DNA of 64,000 nt, taken from NCBI GenBank assembly GCA_024401115.1, contig JAKSLP010000004.1:1-64000 (forward strand). The letters are read 5' to 3'. The notes below the pieces were generated by a model. That model was given only the letters and a program-made list of their open reading frames with translations, searched no databases and was not told the origin of the DNA. This DNA comes from Bacteroidaceae bacterium (GTDB lineage Bacteria; Bacteroidota; Bacteroidia; Bacteroidales; Bacteroidaceae). This document shows positions 25,796 to 34,449 of this stretch, in pieces. A program made the position numbers and the translations under genes. The stretch's first letter is position 1, and the number at the start of each line of letters is the position of its first letter.

Positions 25796-26131
25796 ATGGA
25801 GACAACCCGTCAAAATAAGGTATCACGTTTGATACAGAAAGAGTTAAGCTTGATTTTTCAGGCCCAGACCCGCCAGATGCCAGGCGTACTGGTATCGGTC
25901 AGCGCTGTACGCATCAGCCCGGATATGAGTATTGCACGCACTTACCTGAGTGTTTTTCCAAGTGAACGTGCCGAAGAGATTATCCAAAATGTAAACAACA
26001 ACATGAAGGCCATCCGCTTCGATCTGGGCACCCGCGTAGGCAAGCAATTACGCATTATCCCTGAGCTGAAGTTCTTTGTGGACGACTCACTGGACTATAT
26101 CGATAACATTGACCGTCTGCTAAAGCAGTAA
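25796..26131 (+). CDS. rbfA: Ribosome-binding factor A
   Basis: A 111-residue KH-fold protein that matures the 30S subunit by binding 16S rRNA. Family features are RQNKVSRLIQKELSLIFQ at the N-terminus, VSAVRISPDMSIARTYLSVF in the middle and LRIIPELKFFVDDSLDY at the C-terminus. The following permease starts with GTG three bases after its stop, so the two are probably translated from one message. Confidence 0.95.
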   Translation: METTRQNKVSRLIQKELSLIFQAQTRQMPGVLVSVSAVRISPDMSIARTYLSVFPSERAEEIIQNVNNNMKAIRFDLGTRVGKQLRIIPELKFFVDDSLDYIDNIDRLLKQ

Positions 26132-26134
26132 CCC

Positions 26135-27361
26135 GTGAACTTTCCGTTTTACGTAGCCCGGCGCTATCTGTTTGCCAAGAAGTCGCACCATGCCATCAAT
26201 ATCATCTCTGGTATCTCGGTATGCGGTGTGGCGTTGGCTACCATGGCTCTTATCTGCACCTTATCGGTATTCAACGGCTTCCATGATATGGTGGCCTCCT
26301 TTTTTACCGCATTCGACCCTGAGCTTAAGGTCATGCCGGCAGAAGGTAAATACATGAAGCATGATGATGCCAAACTGCAAGCGTTGCGTGAGCACAAAGA
26401 CATTGCAGTCCTAACGGAAACTTTAGAGGACAACGCCCTGATCATCAATGGCAACCATCAGACCATCGTAACCCTGAAAGGTGTTGAGGACAACTTCATA
26501 GAACTAACAGATATCGGCAATCTGCTGTATGGCGATGGAGCATTTCAACTGCATGCCGATGTACTGCAATACGGTATCCTGGGCATCCAACTGACCCAGC
26601 AGTTGGAAGTTAGCGCCCGGTTTGAAGAGCCTCTACAGGTTTATGCCCCCAAACGAGGAGCCAAAGTAAACATGGCCAACCCTGCAGCCAGTTTCAATCA
26701 GGCCAGTTTGGAATCTCCCGGCGTAGTATTCAGCACGATGCAGAGCAAATACGACAATCACTACGTACTAACCAGCCTGGAATTCGTCCGTTCCATCTTT
26801 GAGGCAGAGGGAAACCTGACAGCCCTGGAAATAGCTTGCCGGGAAGGAGCTGATGTCAATAGGGTGAAGAAAGACATTCAAAAGCAGTTGGGGAACGGAT
26901 ACCGGGTATTGGACCGCTACGAGCAACAAGCCGATATTTTCCGAATCATGGAAGTGGAGAAACTGCTCTCCTACCTGTTCCTGACCTTTATTCTTGTCAT
27001 TGCCTGCTTTAATATCGTGGGTAGTCTGAGTATGCTGATTATTGATAAAAAGGCAGATGTCACCACACTCCGGAACATGGGTGCCAGTGACAGTCAGATT
27101 TGCAGCATCTTCCTTTTTGAAGGCCGACTGATATCCACATTCGGAGCAGTGGCCGGCACACTTTTGGGCATTTTGCTCTGTTGGGGACAGCAGACTTTTG
27201 GCTGGCTCAGTTTGGGCGACTCAAGCGGCAGTTTTATCGTGGATGCCTATCCGGTAAGTATACACGCCTGGGATGTGATCCTAGTCTTTATAACCGTGAC
27301 CCTGATAGGCTATCTGTGTGTTTGGTATCCGGTACGATACCTCAGTAGAAGATTATTATAA
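26135..27361 (+). CDS. LolC/E-family ABC transporter permease
   Basis: A 408-residue inner-membrane protein of the MacB/FtsX permease superfamily, most like LolC/LolE, which release lipoproteins from the inner membrane. One transmembrane segment near residues 25-50 is followed by a large periplasmic domain (about 50-270). Three C-terminal segments carry the FtsX motif region (LLIIDKKADVTTLRNMGASDSQI). The start is GTG (26135), three bases after rbfA. No ATPase partner gene is adjacent, so the LolD-type subunit must be elsewhere. Confidence 0.9.
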   Translation: MNFPFYVARRYLFAKKSHHAINIISGISVCGVALATMALICTLSVFNGFHDMVASFFTAFDPELKVMPAEGKYMKHDDAKLQALREHKDIAVLTETLEDNALIINGNHQTIVTLKGVEDNFIELTDIGNLLYGDGAFQLHADVLQYGILGIQLTQQLEVSARFEEPLQVYAPKRGAKVNMANPAASFNQASLESPGVVFSTMQSKYDNHYVLTSLEFVRSIFEAEGNLTALEIACREGADVNRVKKDIQKQLGNGYRVLDRYEQQADIFRIMEVEKLLSYLFLTFILVIACFNIVGSLSMLIIDKKADVTTLRNMGASDSQICSIFLFEGRLISTFGAVAGTLLGILLCWGQQTFGWLSLGDSSGSFIVDAYPVSIHAWDVILVFITVTLIGYLCVWYPVRYLSRRLL

Positions 27362-27364
27362 AAA

Positions 27365-27386
27365 ATGCGCGCTTTTCCGCACGCAT
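27365..27386 (-). terminator. Terminator for polysaccharide deacetylase gene
   Basis: ATGCGCGC (27365-27372) pairs with GCACGCAT (27379-27386) with one mismatch that becomes G-U in the minus-strand RNA. The minus-strand exit is T-rich (TTTTTATAATAAT), so it acts mainly leftward. Confidence 0.65.
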
Positions 27387-27389
27387 CAT

Positions 27390-27998
27390 CTATAGCAGTT
27401 TAAATTCATAACCCTCACTAATCAGCCATTCTAGAGCAGAAGGCAATATCTCACGCAATTTATCTATGCTCTTGAGGGAATCGTGAAAAGTGATAATACT
27501 ACCGTTGCGGGTATATCGCTTGACATTTCCCAATACTTCCTGTGCAGTTAGTCGCTTACTGTAATCCCGGGTCACCACATCCCACATTACAATCGTATAA
27601 TGCTTCTTCAACACATGGTACTGCAGCCATCGCATCCATCCATGTGGAGGACGCATCAAGTTGGTATGCAACAAGTCATTCGCTTTATCTGTATTAGCCA
27701 AATAATTCTTACTGAGGTATTTTAAACCACTGATATGATTATAGGTGTGGTTGCCGATACGGTGACCATGGTCAACGACCAACTGGTACTCCTGCGGATG
27801 CTTACGGACATTATCACCTACCATAAAGAAGGTTGCCTTAATACCATAATGCTCCAACGTTTCAATTATAAAAGGAGTTGCCTCTGGAATCGGGCCGTCA
27901 TCAAAAGTCAGATACACTGCCTTTTGATGACGGTCCATTCTCCATAAAGCTTCAGGATAAAGCCAACGGAGGAATATTGAAGGTTGTTCAATGATCAT
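27390..27998 (-). CDS. Polysaccharide deacetylase family protein (CE4)
   Basis: A 202-residue NodB-fold protein. The first motif YLTFDDGPIPEATP provides the catalytic base Asp and the metal Asp. The second, HRIGNHTYNH, provides the two metal His. FFMVGDNVRKHPQ and MRPPHGWMRW are further motifs, and the C-terminal VMWDVVTRDY and NGSIITFHDS complete the fold. No signal peptide is apparent. It could deacetylate a cell-wall or capsular glycan. It overlaps the DUF2723 gene by four bases and is its downstream partner. Confidence 0.9.
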   Translation of the reverse strand: MIIEQPSIFLRWLYPEALWRMDRHQKAVYLTFDDGPIPEATPFIIETLEHYGIKATFFMVGDNVRKHPQEYQLVVDHGHRIGNHTYNHISGLKYLSKNYLANTDKANDLLHTNLMRPPHGWMRWLQYHVLKKHYTIVMWDVVTRDYSKRLTAQEVLGNVKRYTRNGSIITFHDSLKSIDKLREILPSALEWLISEGYEFKLL

Positions 27999-30900
27999 TC
28001 TCTACCAGCCCGTACCTGATATCCTTGCAATATAGCCTGCAACTTAGCATCGAAGAACTTTGATTTCTGAGCGTCAACAGACTCAAGACTTTCGACACAC
28101 TCGTTCAAGACACTCATGTAATAGCGGATATCGCTACCAGCCAAACGGTAGTCGTCCAATGACAAGAAATAGGTGCAATACTGTGAAGCATTCTCTGCCA
28201 TTTCAGCATAAAGATTAGCAGCCTCTTCCTTGTGTCCAACTGCAGCCCAAGCCTTTGCCAAATCCAATGAACCGGTCTGATGTGAGTGAGGAATAGATGC
28301 AGCAGGCAGCATTTCCTCGCAATACTTCAGAGCCTTCAAAGCCTTGTCGTTCTGGCCTTCAGCAACCAACTGGTTAACCAAGATGCTGAACATGCGGCGA
28401 TGGGTTCCGCACATACGCAAAACAGTCTCATCCAGATACAAGCCTGGTACATTTACACCGCCAAACTTATAACGGGTCATCAAGTTGTCATACATCTTAT
28501 CGGTATCCACTGCATGCTCATTGGAGCTGTTGCCCAGCTCAGCCCAATTGAATGGGGTAATGCGGTAAGCCAAGCCCTCCTGAACAAAGTAATCATCCAT
28601 ACCCAAATGGTTCTCAGTGCCAACAGTAATAGCCATATACATTGGACGAGACCAGTTGCTATTGGCCATCATCTCCAACATCATCAGCTCGCTCTTATAC
28701 AAGCCGCGCTTACGCAGAGGGAGAACCATCTTGTCTGGAATGGAATCAGGAACCATCATTCCACTCTTGCGGATAGCCTCCTTGTCCAATGTAATCTCGA
28801 TGGTATCGGTAGGGATATAATGCATCTCAGGATTCAGCACCCAATGCTTCAGAATATTCTTCAATTCGAAAGGATTCTCGCCCAAGCCCTTGGCAGCCTC
28901 AACCGGATGCTCATGATAGAACTGAAGCACACCCTCCTTCATTTCCGGACGAACCTGAACATATTCATTGGTACCAGAAACATAGTCCAAACGGTCCCAG
29001 TTGATCGGCAAACTTGGAGATTCATAACTTGGACGGCGCATCTGATCAATATACCAATCGGTCTGCAGATAAGAAAGATTGCAAACGCGTGCATCGGTAC
29101 GGAATCCCTCTACATCCTGATTGTACCACAGTGGGAAGGTATCGTTATCACCGTTGGTAAAGATGATAGGATTGCCCTCGTCAGGAAGAGTCATCAGGTA
29201 ATTCTGACCAAAGTCACGGCAAGTATAACGGCCACTACGGTCGTGGTCATCCCAAGTCTGGCTTACCATCTGTAAAGGAACCAACAGGCAAATGGCACCA
29301 ACCACTGACGAAATAACAACGCTCTCCTTCTTACAGAAATGCTTTACACAGTCGATAACAGCCAATACACCTAAACCAATCCAGATTGCAAACGCATAGA
29401 ACGACGCTGCGTAGGCATAATCACGTTCACGAGGCTGATTTGGAGTCTGATTCAAATAAAGGACGATGGCAATACCTGTCATGAAGAACAGGAAGAATGT
29501 CACCCAGAACTGCTGTATACCACGGTCACCCTTATAGGCTTGCCAGAACAATCCCAGCAAACCCAGAAGCAATGGCAAACAATAGAACACATTATGTCCC
29601 TTGTTCTCTTTCAGCACATCAGGCAATAAGTTCTGGTCACCATACATCAGGTTATCAATGAAACTGATACCGGTAATCCAGTTGCCATGCTCTGACTCGC
29701 CAAAACTCTGAATGTCGTTCTGGCGACCGGCAAAGTTCCACATGAAATAACGCCAGTACATGAAGTTTAACTGATACTGGAAGAAGAAGCGGATATTATC
29801 CCACTGTGTAGGCAACTTAATCATGTTATTCTCCGGGTCGCAAGGGTTGTCATTGCTGACATAATGACCTTCTACACCACCCAGGATATCCTCGTAAGAT
29901 GCTGCATGCTGATCAGACCAGATACGAGGGAAAAACATCATCTGATTGCTTGGATAAATATAGTCTGTCTTACGACGGACAATTTCGTACGAATCCTTCT
30001 CTTCAGGATTGGCCTTTTCATGGCGCTGATAAACCGGCTGGCCCTCTACAGACTGAGCCACACAATACTGCGATCCGTCACGGTCAACCACCTTATACTG
30101 CACCTGACTAGCATAAGTCTGGCCATAGAACAGCGGACGGGTACCATACTGCTCACGTCCCAGATATTCGCCCAAAGTGAAAATATCCTCTGGCGAGTTC
30201 TGGTCCATTGGAGTGTTTGCAGTGGAACGAATTACAATGACTGCATACGAGCTATATCCTACCATAATCATGAACAGGCATAAAACTGCTGTGTTCATGA
30301 TGCGGTAAGTAATGACATCCTGCTTTTTCCAAAGCAAGAAAGCCAAGATACCCAAGACCAGGATGGCAGATACCACGCAAATGGTTCCGTAATCATAAAA
30401 AGGAATACCCAGCAATGTGACACTCAACAAGAATGATATATTTGCACGTAAACGGCTTTTGGCCTGATAGCTTTCGAAAATAGCCCAGACTACCACAGCA
30501 AACAACAATGCAATATACACATACAGACCGGTGTTGAAAGAGAAGCCCCAATCGTTAACAAAGAGCAATTCGAACCATCCTCCGACCTTAACGATTCCAG
30601 GCACGATTCCATACAATACTGCGGCCACTAAACCGGCACTCACAGTCAGTGCAAACAGGCTACCCTTCAGTGTTGCATTTGGATTATTCTTATAATACCA
30701 CACCAAAACGATGGCAGGGATACACAAAAGGTTCAGCAAATGGACGCCAATACTTAAACCTGTCAGATAAGCAATAAGAATCAACCATCGGTCGCTGTGC
30801 GGATCTTCCGCCTGATCTTCCCATTTGAGAATCAGCCAGAAAACGACAGCAGTAAACAATGAGGAATAGGCATAAACCTCACCCTCAACAGCACTGAACC

Positions 30901-31312
30901 AGAAAGTGTCACTCCAAGTATATGCCAATGCACCTACAATACCAGCGGCCATGATGCCGATAGTCTGCAACAATGACGGCTCTTCATCATGCATGCATAC
31001 CAAGCGCTTTGCCAGATGGGTAATGCTCCAAAACAGGAACAAGATACAGCCCGCACTCAACAATGCCGACATCATATTTACCATCAGTGCCACCTTACTT
31101 GGATCGCTTACAAACTGAGAGAACAAGTTTGCTGTCAGCATGAAGAAAGGTGCGCCAGGCGGGTGGCCCACTTCCAACTTAAAAGCGGTAGAGATAAATT
31201 CCGGGCAATCCCAGAAACTTGCGGTCGGCTCAACAGTAGAGCAATAGGTAAAGGCCGCAATTAAAAATGTAATCCAACCGGTCAGGTTGTTTACCAGATT
31301 ATACTTTTTCAT
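27995..31312 (-). CDS. DUF2723 membrane glycosyltransferase (TMEM260-like)
   Basis: A 1105-residue membrane protein. The N-terminal DUF2723 domain has many hydrophobic segments. The first extracytoplasmic loop carries an Asp/Glu motif typical of GT-C glycosyltransferases (PTASFWDCPEFISTAFKLEV, then GHPPGAPFF). A soluble C-terminal region includes helical repeats (NDKALKALKYCEEMLP). Eukaryotic TMEM260 is a protein O-mannosyltransferase, so a role in Bacteroidetes periplasmic O-glycosylation is plausible but inferred. The open frame begins at 31336 inside the -7 promoter box, so the ATG at 31312 is used. Confidence 0.88.
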   Translation of the reverse strand: MKKYNLVNNLTGWITFLIAAFTYCSTVEPTASFWDCPEFISTAFKLEVGHPPGAPFFMLTANLFSQFVSDPSKVALMVNMMSALLSAGCILFLFWSITHLAKRLVCMHDEEPSLLQTIGIMAAGIVGALAYTWSDTFWFSAVEGEVYAYSSLFTAVVFWLILKWEDQAEDPHSDRWLILIAYLTGLSIGVHLLNLLCIPAIVLVWYYKNNPNATLKGSLFALTVSAGLVAAVLYGIVPGIVKVGGWFELLFVNDWGFSFNTGLYVYIALLFAVVVWAIFESYQAKSRLRANISFLLSVTLLGIPFYDYGTICVVSAILVLGILAFLLWKKQDVITYRIMNTAVLCLFMIMVGYSSYAVIVIRSTANTPMDQNSPEDIFTLGEYLGREQYGTRPLFYGQTYASQVQYKVVDRDGSQYCVAQSVEGQPVYQRHEKANPEEKDSYEIVRRKTDYIYPSNQMMFFPRIWSDQHAASYEDILGGVEGHYVSNDNPCDPENNMIKLPTQWDNIRFFFQYQLNFMYWRYFMWNFAGRQNDIQSFGESEHGNWITGISFIDNLMYGDQNLLPDVLKENKGHNVFYCLPLLLGLLGLFWQAYKGDRGIQQFWVTFFLFFMTGIAIVLYLNQTPNQPRERDYAYAASFYAFAIWIGLGVLAVIDCVKHFCKKESVVISSVVGAICLLVPLQMVSQTWDDHDRSGRYTCRDFGQNYLMTLPDEGNPIIFTNGDNDTFPLWYNQDVEGFRTDARVCNLSYLQTDWYIDQMRRPSYESPSLPINWDRLDYVSGTNEYVQVRPEMKEGVLQFYHEHPVEAAKGLGENPFELKNILKHWVLNPEMHYIPTDTIEITLDKEAIRKSGMMVPDSIPDKMVLPLRKRGLYKSELMMLEMMANSNWSRPMYMAITVGTENHLGMDDYFVQEGLAYRITPFNWAELGNSSNEHAVDTDKMYDNLMTRYKFGGVNVPGLYLDETVLRMCGTHRRMFSILVNQLVAEGQNDKALKALKYCEEMLPAASIPHSHQTGSLDLAKAWAAVGHKEEAANLYAEMAENASQYCTYFLSLDDYRLAGSDIRYYMSVLNECVESLESVDAQKSKFFDAKLQAILQGYQVRAGRE

Positions 31313-31333
31313 TGTTATTTTATTTTCGAGTTG

Positions 31334-31341
31334 CAAAGATA
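31334..31341 (-). promoter_or_regulatory. -7 element for DUF2723 gene
   Basis: CAAAGATA on the plus strand is TATCTTTG on the minus strand, 22 bases before the chosen ATG at 31312. A -33 TTTG is not obvious. Confidence 0.55.
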
Positions 31342-31382
31342 CTGAAATCCGCAGTATTATAATATGTTTTTAATTTTTTTTA

Positions 31383-31402
31383 GACAACGGACATCAGGCT
31401 GT
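31383..31402 (+). repeat. Short heptad-family remnant
   Basis: One GACAACG unit is followed by GACATCAGGCTGTT, resembling the GACGCCATTCGGCTGTT tail at 5524-5540. It sits just beyond the znuC stop codon. Confidence 0.5.
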
Positions 31403-31404
31403 TG

Positions 31405-32199
31405 CTACTGATTATCACCTGAGTTTCTGTGAAGAATGTTTTTACCGTGATGGCAGCCCAATATACGGTGAGGCAAATGGCCATGTCCCAACAATTCGAT
31501 CGGACAACCGAACCTCTCCTCCAACCACTGTCCAGACACACGAGTATCAGGATGATAGTCGAGTGTTTCATTCACACACGCCACAGTCTTTACATTCTGT
31601 AAAATAGTACCAATATCATGACTGACCAAAATGATGGCACTCTCACGGTTGATCTCATTCAGCAACTGATAAAGGCGCTCTTCAAAACGCATATCCAGAT
31701 AGGTGTTTGGCTCGTCCAAGATAACCACATGAGGATGCTGGACTATGGCACGGCCCAAAAGTACCCGTTGCAACTGGCCGCCACTCAGTTCACCGATTTG
31801 ACGTTTCTCCAGTCCTTCCAGGCCCATCTGGGTTATAACTTCCGATACGCGTTCTTTCTGTCCGGATGTATAATCGCGCAAAAAAGGTTTCTCCCGGTAA
31901 AGACCACTCAAGATAACCTCATGGACAGAAATGGGGAATTTCTTGTCTATCTGACTGTATTGCGGAAGATAGCCTATGGTGATTCTTGATACCGGCTGGT
32001 CATCCTGATAAAACTGAATTTTACCTGATGAAGGCTTAAGCAATCCCAGAATTACACGCATCAAGGTTGTCTTTCCACCACCATTGGGACCAATTACGCC
32101 CAGGAAGTCCCTTTCATAAACAGTCAGATTGACATCCTTAAGAACAGGTTTCTGGCCATATCCAGCCTGGATATTCTGAAGTTCAATTAGTCTGTTCAT
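31405..32199 (-). CDS. znuC: Zinc/metal ABC transporter ATP-binding protein
   Basis: A 264-residue ATPase of the ZnuC/manganese-zinc-iron family. Walker A is GPNGGGKTT, the Q-loop region is GYLPQYSQID, the signature is LSGGQLQRV and Walker B is VVILDEPNTYLD. H-loop His is in ILVSHDIGT. The C-terminal tail is His-rich (HGHLPHRILGCHHGK), as in many zinc importers. Its ATG overlaps the znuA stop by four bases. No permease gene adjoins. Confidence 0.9.
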   Translation of the reverse strand: MNRLIELQNIQAGYGQKPVLKDVNLTVYERDFLGVIGPNGGGKTTLMRVILGLLKPSSGKIQFYQDDQPVSRITIGYLPQYSQIDKKFPISVHEVILSGLYREKPFLRDYTSGQKERVSEVITQMGLEGLEKRQIGELSGGQLQRVLLGRAIVQHPHVVILDEPNTYLDMRFEERLYQLLNEINRESAIILVSHDIGTILQNVKTVACVNETLDYHPDTRVSGQWLEERFGCPIELLGHGHLPHRILGCHHGKNILHRNSGDNQ

Positions 32200-33071
32200 G
32201 GTTTCAGGGACTCAATAATTTTCAGCATCTGGTTGTTCCAATCGTAACTGAGAGGATTGATTGGCACCAACTGAGCACCGATTTCCTTGGCCAGGGTCTC
32301 AGCATTTTGGATATTAAACTCTGCCTGGATAAATATCGTACGGACCTCATTTTCACGGCACTGCTTAACCAATGACTCCAGTTGTGAAGGTGAAGGTTCC
32401 TTTCCACCCTCCTCTATGCTAATCTGGCGGATTCCATAATCTCTGGCAAAATAAGTAAGTGAAGGATGATAAATAGCAAATGCTGGCTGAATACCCTGAG
32501 CACATTGCTGTCGGATGGCACTATCAGTCTGCATAATTGTTTTTTCCAACTCCATCAAGTTGTGCTGGTAATCCTCGGCATGTTCCGGGTCCATCTGGCA
32601 AAAGGCAGAACAGATGTTACGGGCCATCTGCAGAGCATTTTTAGGAGTAGTCCAAATATGCGGGTCAACACCCTCCTCGTCTTCATCATCATCCCCGTCT
32701 CCGTCATGATGATGGTGATGCCCCTCTATCAACTCTACACCTTCGCCTGTATTATAAAATGTCACATTTGCTGCATTTTCCTTTATATTGTCCAGCCAAT
32801 GCAGTTCAAAGCCCAAATAACCAACGGCAAAGTAAGCCTGGCTGCCACTGAGCTGAACCAATTGCACAGGTGTGGGGTCATAAGTCTCGGGACTGCTTCC
32901 TTCGGGAACCATGGTTACAACCGTCCAATCGGGCCCTGCAACCTGCTCAGTCAGATAGCGCAATGGCTCGATAGTCACAAAGACCGTATTCTTATTTGTT
33001 TTTGCAACAGGAGAGCATCCGGAAAGGATGCAAACCACAAATGCTAACCAAATTATATATTTCATTTTCAT
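32196..33071 (-). CDS. znuA: Zinc ABC transporter substrate-binding lipoprotein
   Basis: A 291-residue cluster A-I/ZnuA metal-binding protein with lipobox ILSGC near residue 20. It shows a His/Asp loop (GHHHHHDGDGDDDEDEE), a typical zinc-capture loop. Conserved metal-ligand segments are TIEPLRYLTEQVAG, DPHIWTTPKNA, IYHPSLTYFARDYG and FIQAEFNIQNAETLA. The start at 33071 overlaps the stop of the upstream VTT gene in a TAATG junction; the longer frame begins with TTG and is less likely. It delivers zinc to an ABC importer whose ATPase is the next gene. Confidence 0.92.
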   Translation of the reverse strand: MKMKYIIWLAFVVCILSGCSPVAKTNKNTVFVTIEPLRYLTEQVAGPDWTVVTMVPEGSSPETYDPTPVQLVQLSGSQAYFAVGYLGFELHWLDNIKENAANVTFYNTGEGVELIEGHHHHHDGDGDDDEDEEGVDPHIWTTPKNALQMARNICSAFCQMDPEHAEDYQHNLMELEKTIMQTDSAIRQQCAQGIQPAFAIYHPSLTYFARDYGIRQISIEEGGKEPSPSQLESLVKQCRENEVRTIFIQAEFNIQNAETLAKEIGAQLVPINPLSYDWNNQMLKIIESLKP

Positions 33072-33520
33072 TAAAACCAAATTTTAGGAACAAAAGCACA
33101 CACACTATACAAAAGAGCCCGGCTGACAATCAAGGCAAAAAGTACTTTATACTTATTTGCCCGCATCAAGCCTAGGGTGATGGAAATACCATTTCCAATT
33201 ATGGGCAAAAAAGAAAAGACAGCCATCCAGGCCCCCCGATTGTCTACGAATCTTTTAGCTCTTTCCAATGTTTTCTGTTTAACTCCAATTTCATGCAACC
33301 ATTCCATCTTTCCCAAATAACCCAAGAAGAAGCAAGTCATGCATCCACAAACACTTCCCAGTGTTCCACAACATACCAGCGTAGTGGGATTAAGCCCTGC
33401 TGCAGACAAAGCTGCCATCACAATCTCAGCATTGAACGGAACTGCCGTACCTGCCAAAAAAGCGGCAACTGCCATGCCCCAATATCCATATTGGATTAGT
33501 AGTTCAGTAACGGCATCCAT
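33071..33520 (-). CDS. VTT-domain (DedA/YqaA-like) membrane protein
   Basis: A 149-residue membrane protein with about four hydrophobic segments and the VTT-domain look: GYWGMAVAAFLAGTAVPFNAE, GSVCGCMTCFFLGYLG, then a basic helix (KQKTLERAKRFVDNRG) and FSFLPIIGNGISITLGLMR. It is most like the small YqaA family. Its function is unknown, and DedA relatives have been linked to lipid scrambling. It overlaps the upstream membrane-protein gene by 25 bases and is coupled to znuA by TAATG. Confidence 0.83.
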   Translation of the reverse strand: MDAVTELLIQYGYWGMAVAAFLAGTAVPFNAEIVMAALSAAGLNPTTLVCCGTLGSVCGCMTCFFLGYLGKMEWLHEIGVKQKTLERAKRFVDNRGAWMAVFSFLPIIGNGISITLGLMRANKYKVLFALIVSRALLYSVCAFVPKIWF

Positions 33521-34437
33521 AGATTCATCGTAATTATTGCAAACAATAATAATAACGCGATCACAAATATCGCCCTCGGCACCTTTCCATTTGCCAGAGT
33601 GAAATAATGAGCAATCAAAGGACTACTGTTCGTTATCAGCAAGATCAGCATAACCTGGACATATTGAGGGAAAGCCAGCACCATGCCCACCAAAACCCAA
33701 GTCATCCAAGACATGAAATAATAAAACATGCGAGTGCGGATCTTATCCTTGTAGCTGAAACGGAATACATGAGCTATGGATATGACATCTAAAATGACAA
33801 TCCACACAAAGAGACTAATCTGCGGGACTGTCACCTGACGATAGGAATCGAAAGACCATTCGATTTTCGACAGGAAATAATCCTGCATAACAGGAAGTGT
33901 GTCCGTCAAGAAGCCAAGGCTCCCCCCAATCCACAGTGGAGTGAGCAGTCCCAATAGCATAGCAATAAATGAGCGCGAATTCATCGCCTGGAACCATGCA
34001 AATGCTATTGCGAGAGGAATAGCTAGAATTACAACCTGAGGGACAAAAATAGAACTGATACCTAAACAAAGGAAAGCATTAAATGTCCCACCAGATGTAC
34101 TTTGCTGCTGATAAGCATGAAACAGCGAGTGGTAGATCAGAATAAAACACAATGCAACAACATGTGCCCATTGTAATCCATGAAGCGACAGGCACGAAGC
34201 CCAAAGTAGGACAAACGTTGCAGACACCATGCGGGACCTCACACGCAACAAAACGAAAGCATTATTCAATTCCATCATTAATGCTGTACATGACAGGCAA
34301 ATGATGAAGCCCAATGCCATATTCAATTGGGACGTAAGGCCATGAAAGAACCACAAGAGAAAACTCAGCACAAAGGCTACCGGCAGTAAAAAACTGCTGG
34401 TAGCCACTTTATTCTGTAAGTATCTCTGTGTGGACAT
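33496..34437 (-). CDS. Uncharacterised polytopic membrane protein
   Basis: A 313-residue protein with roughly eight to nine hydrophobic segments and short basic loops (e.g. FRFSYKDKIRTRMFYY). I do not recognise a named family. Many Bacteroidales carry membrane proteins of this size and layout near purD. It lies 12 bases after purD and overlaps the VTT gene, so it belongs to the same transcript. It lacks the sequence look of a ZnuB-type permease, so it is not proposed as the missing zinc permease. Confidence 0.7.
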   Translation of the reverse strand: MSTQRYLQNKVATSSFLLPVAFVLSFLLWFFHGLTSQLNMALGFIICLSCTALMMELNNAFVLLRVRSRMVSATFVLLWASCLSLHGLQWAHVVALCFILIYHSLFHAYQQQSTSGGTFNAFLCLGISSIFVPQVVILAIPLAIAFAWFQAMNSRSFIAMLLGLLTPLWIGGSLGFLTDTLPVMQDYFLSKIEWSFDSYRQVTVPQISLFVWIVILDVISIAHVFRFSYKDKIRTRMFYYFMSWMTWVLVGMVLAFPQYVQVMLILLITNSSPLIAHYFTLANGKVPRAIFVIALLLLFAIITMNLWMPLLNY

Positions 34438-34449
34438 GGTTAGACAAGA

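Noticed and set aside
33496..34437. Unknown membrane protein as the missing ZnuB permease
   Set aside because: Hydrophobic layout and motifs do not resemble ABC-3 permeases, and the gene lies upstream, next to purD.
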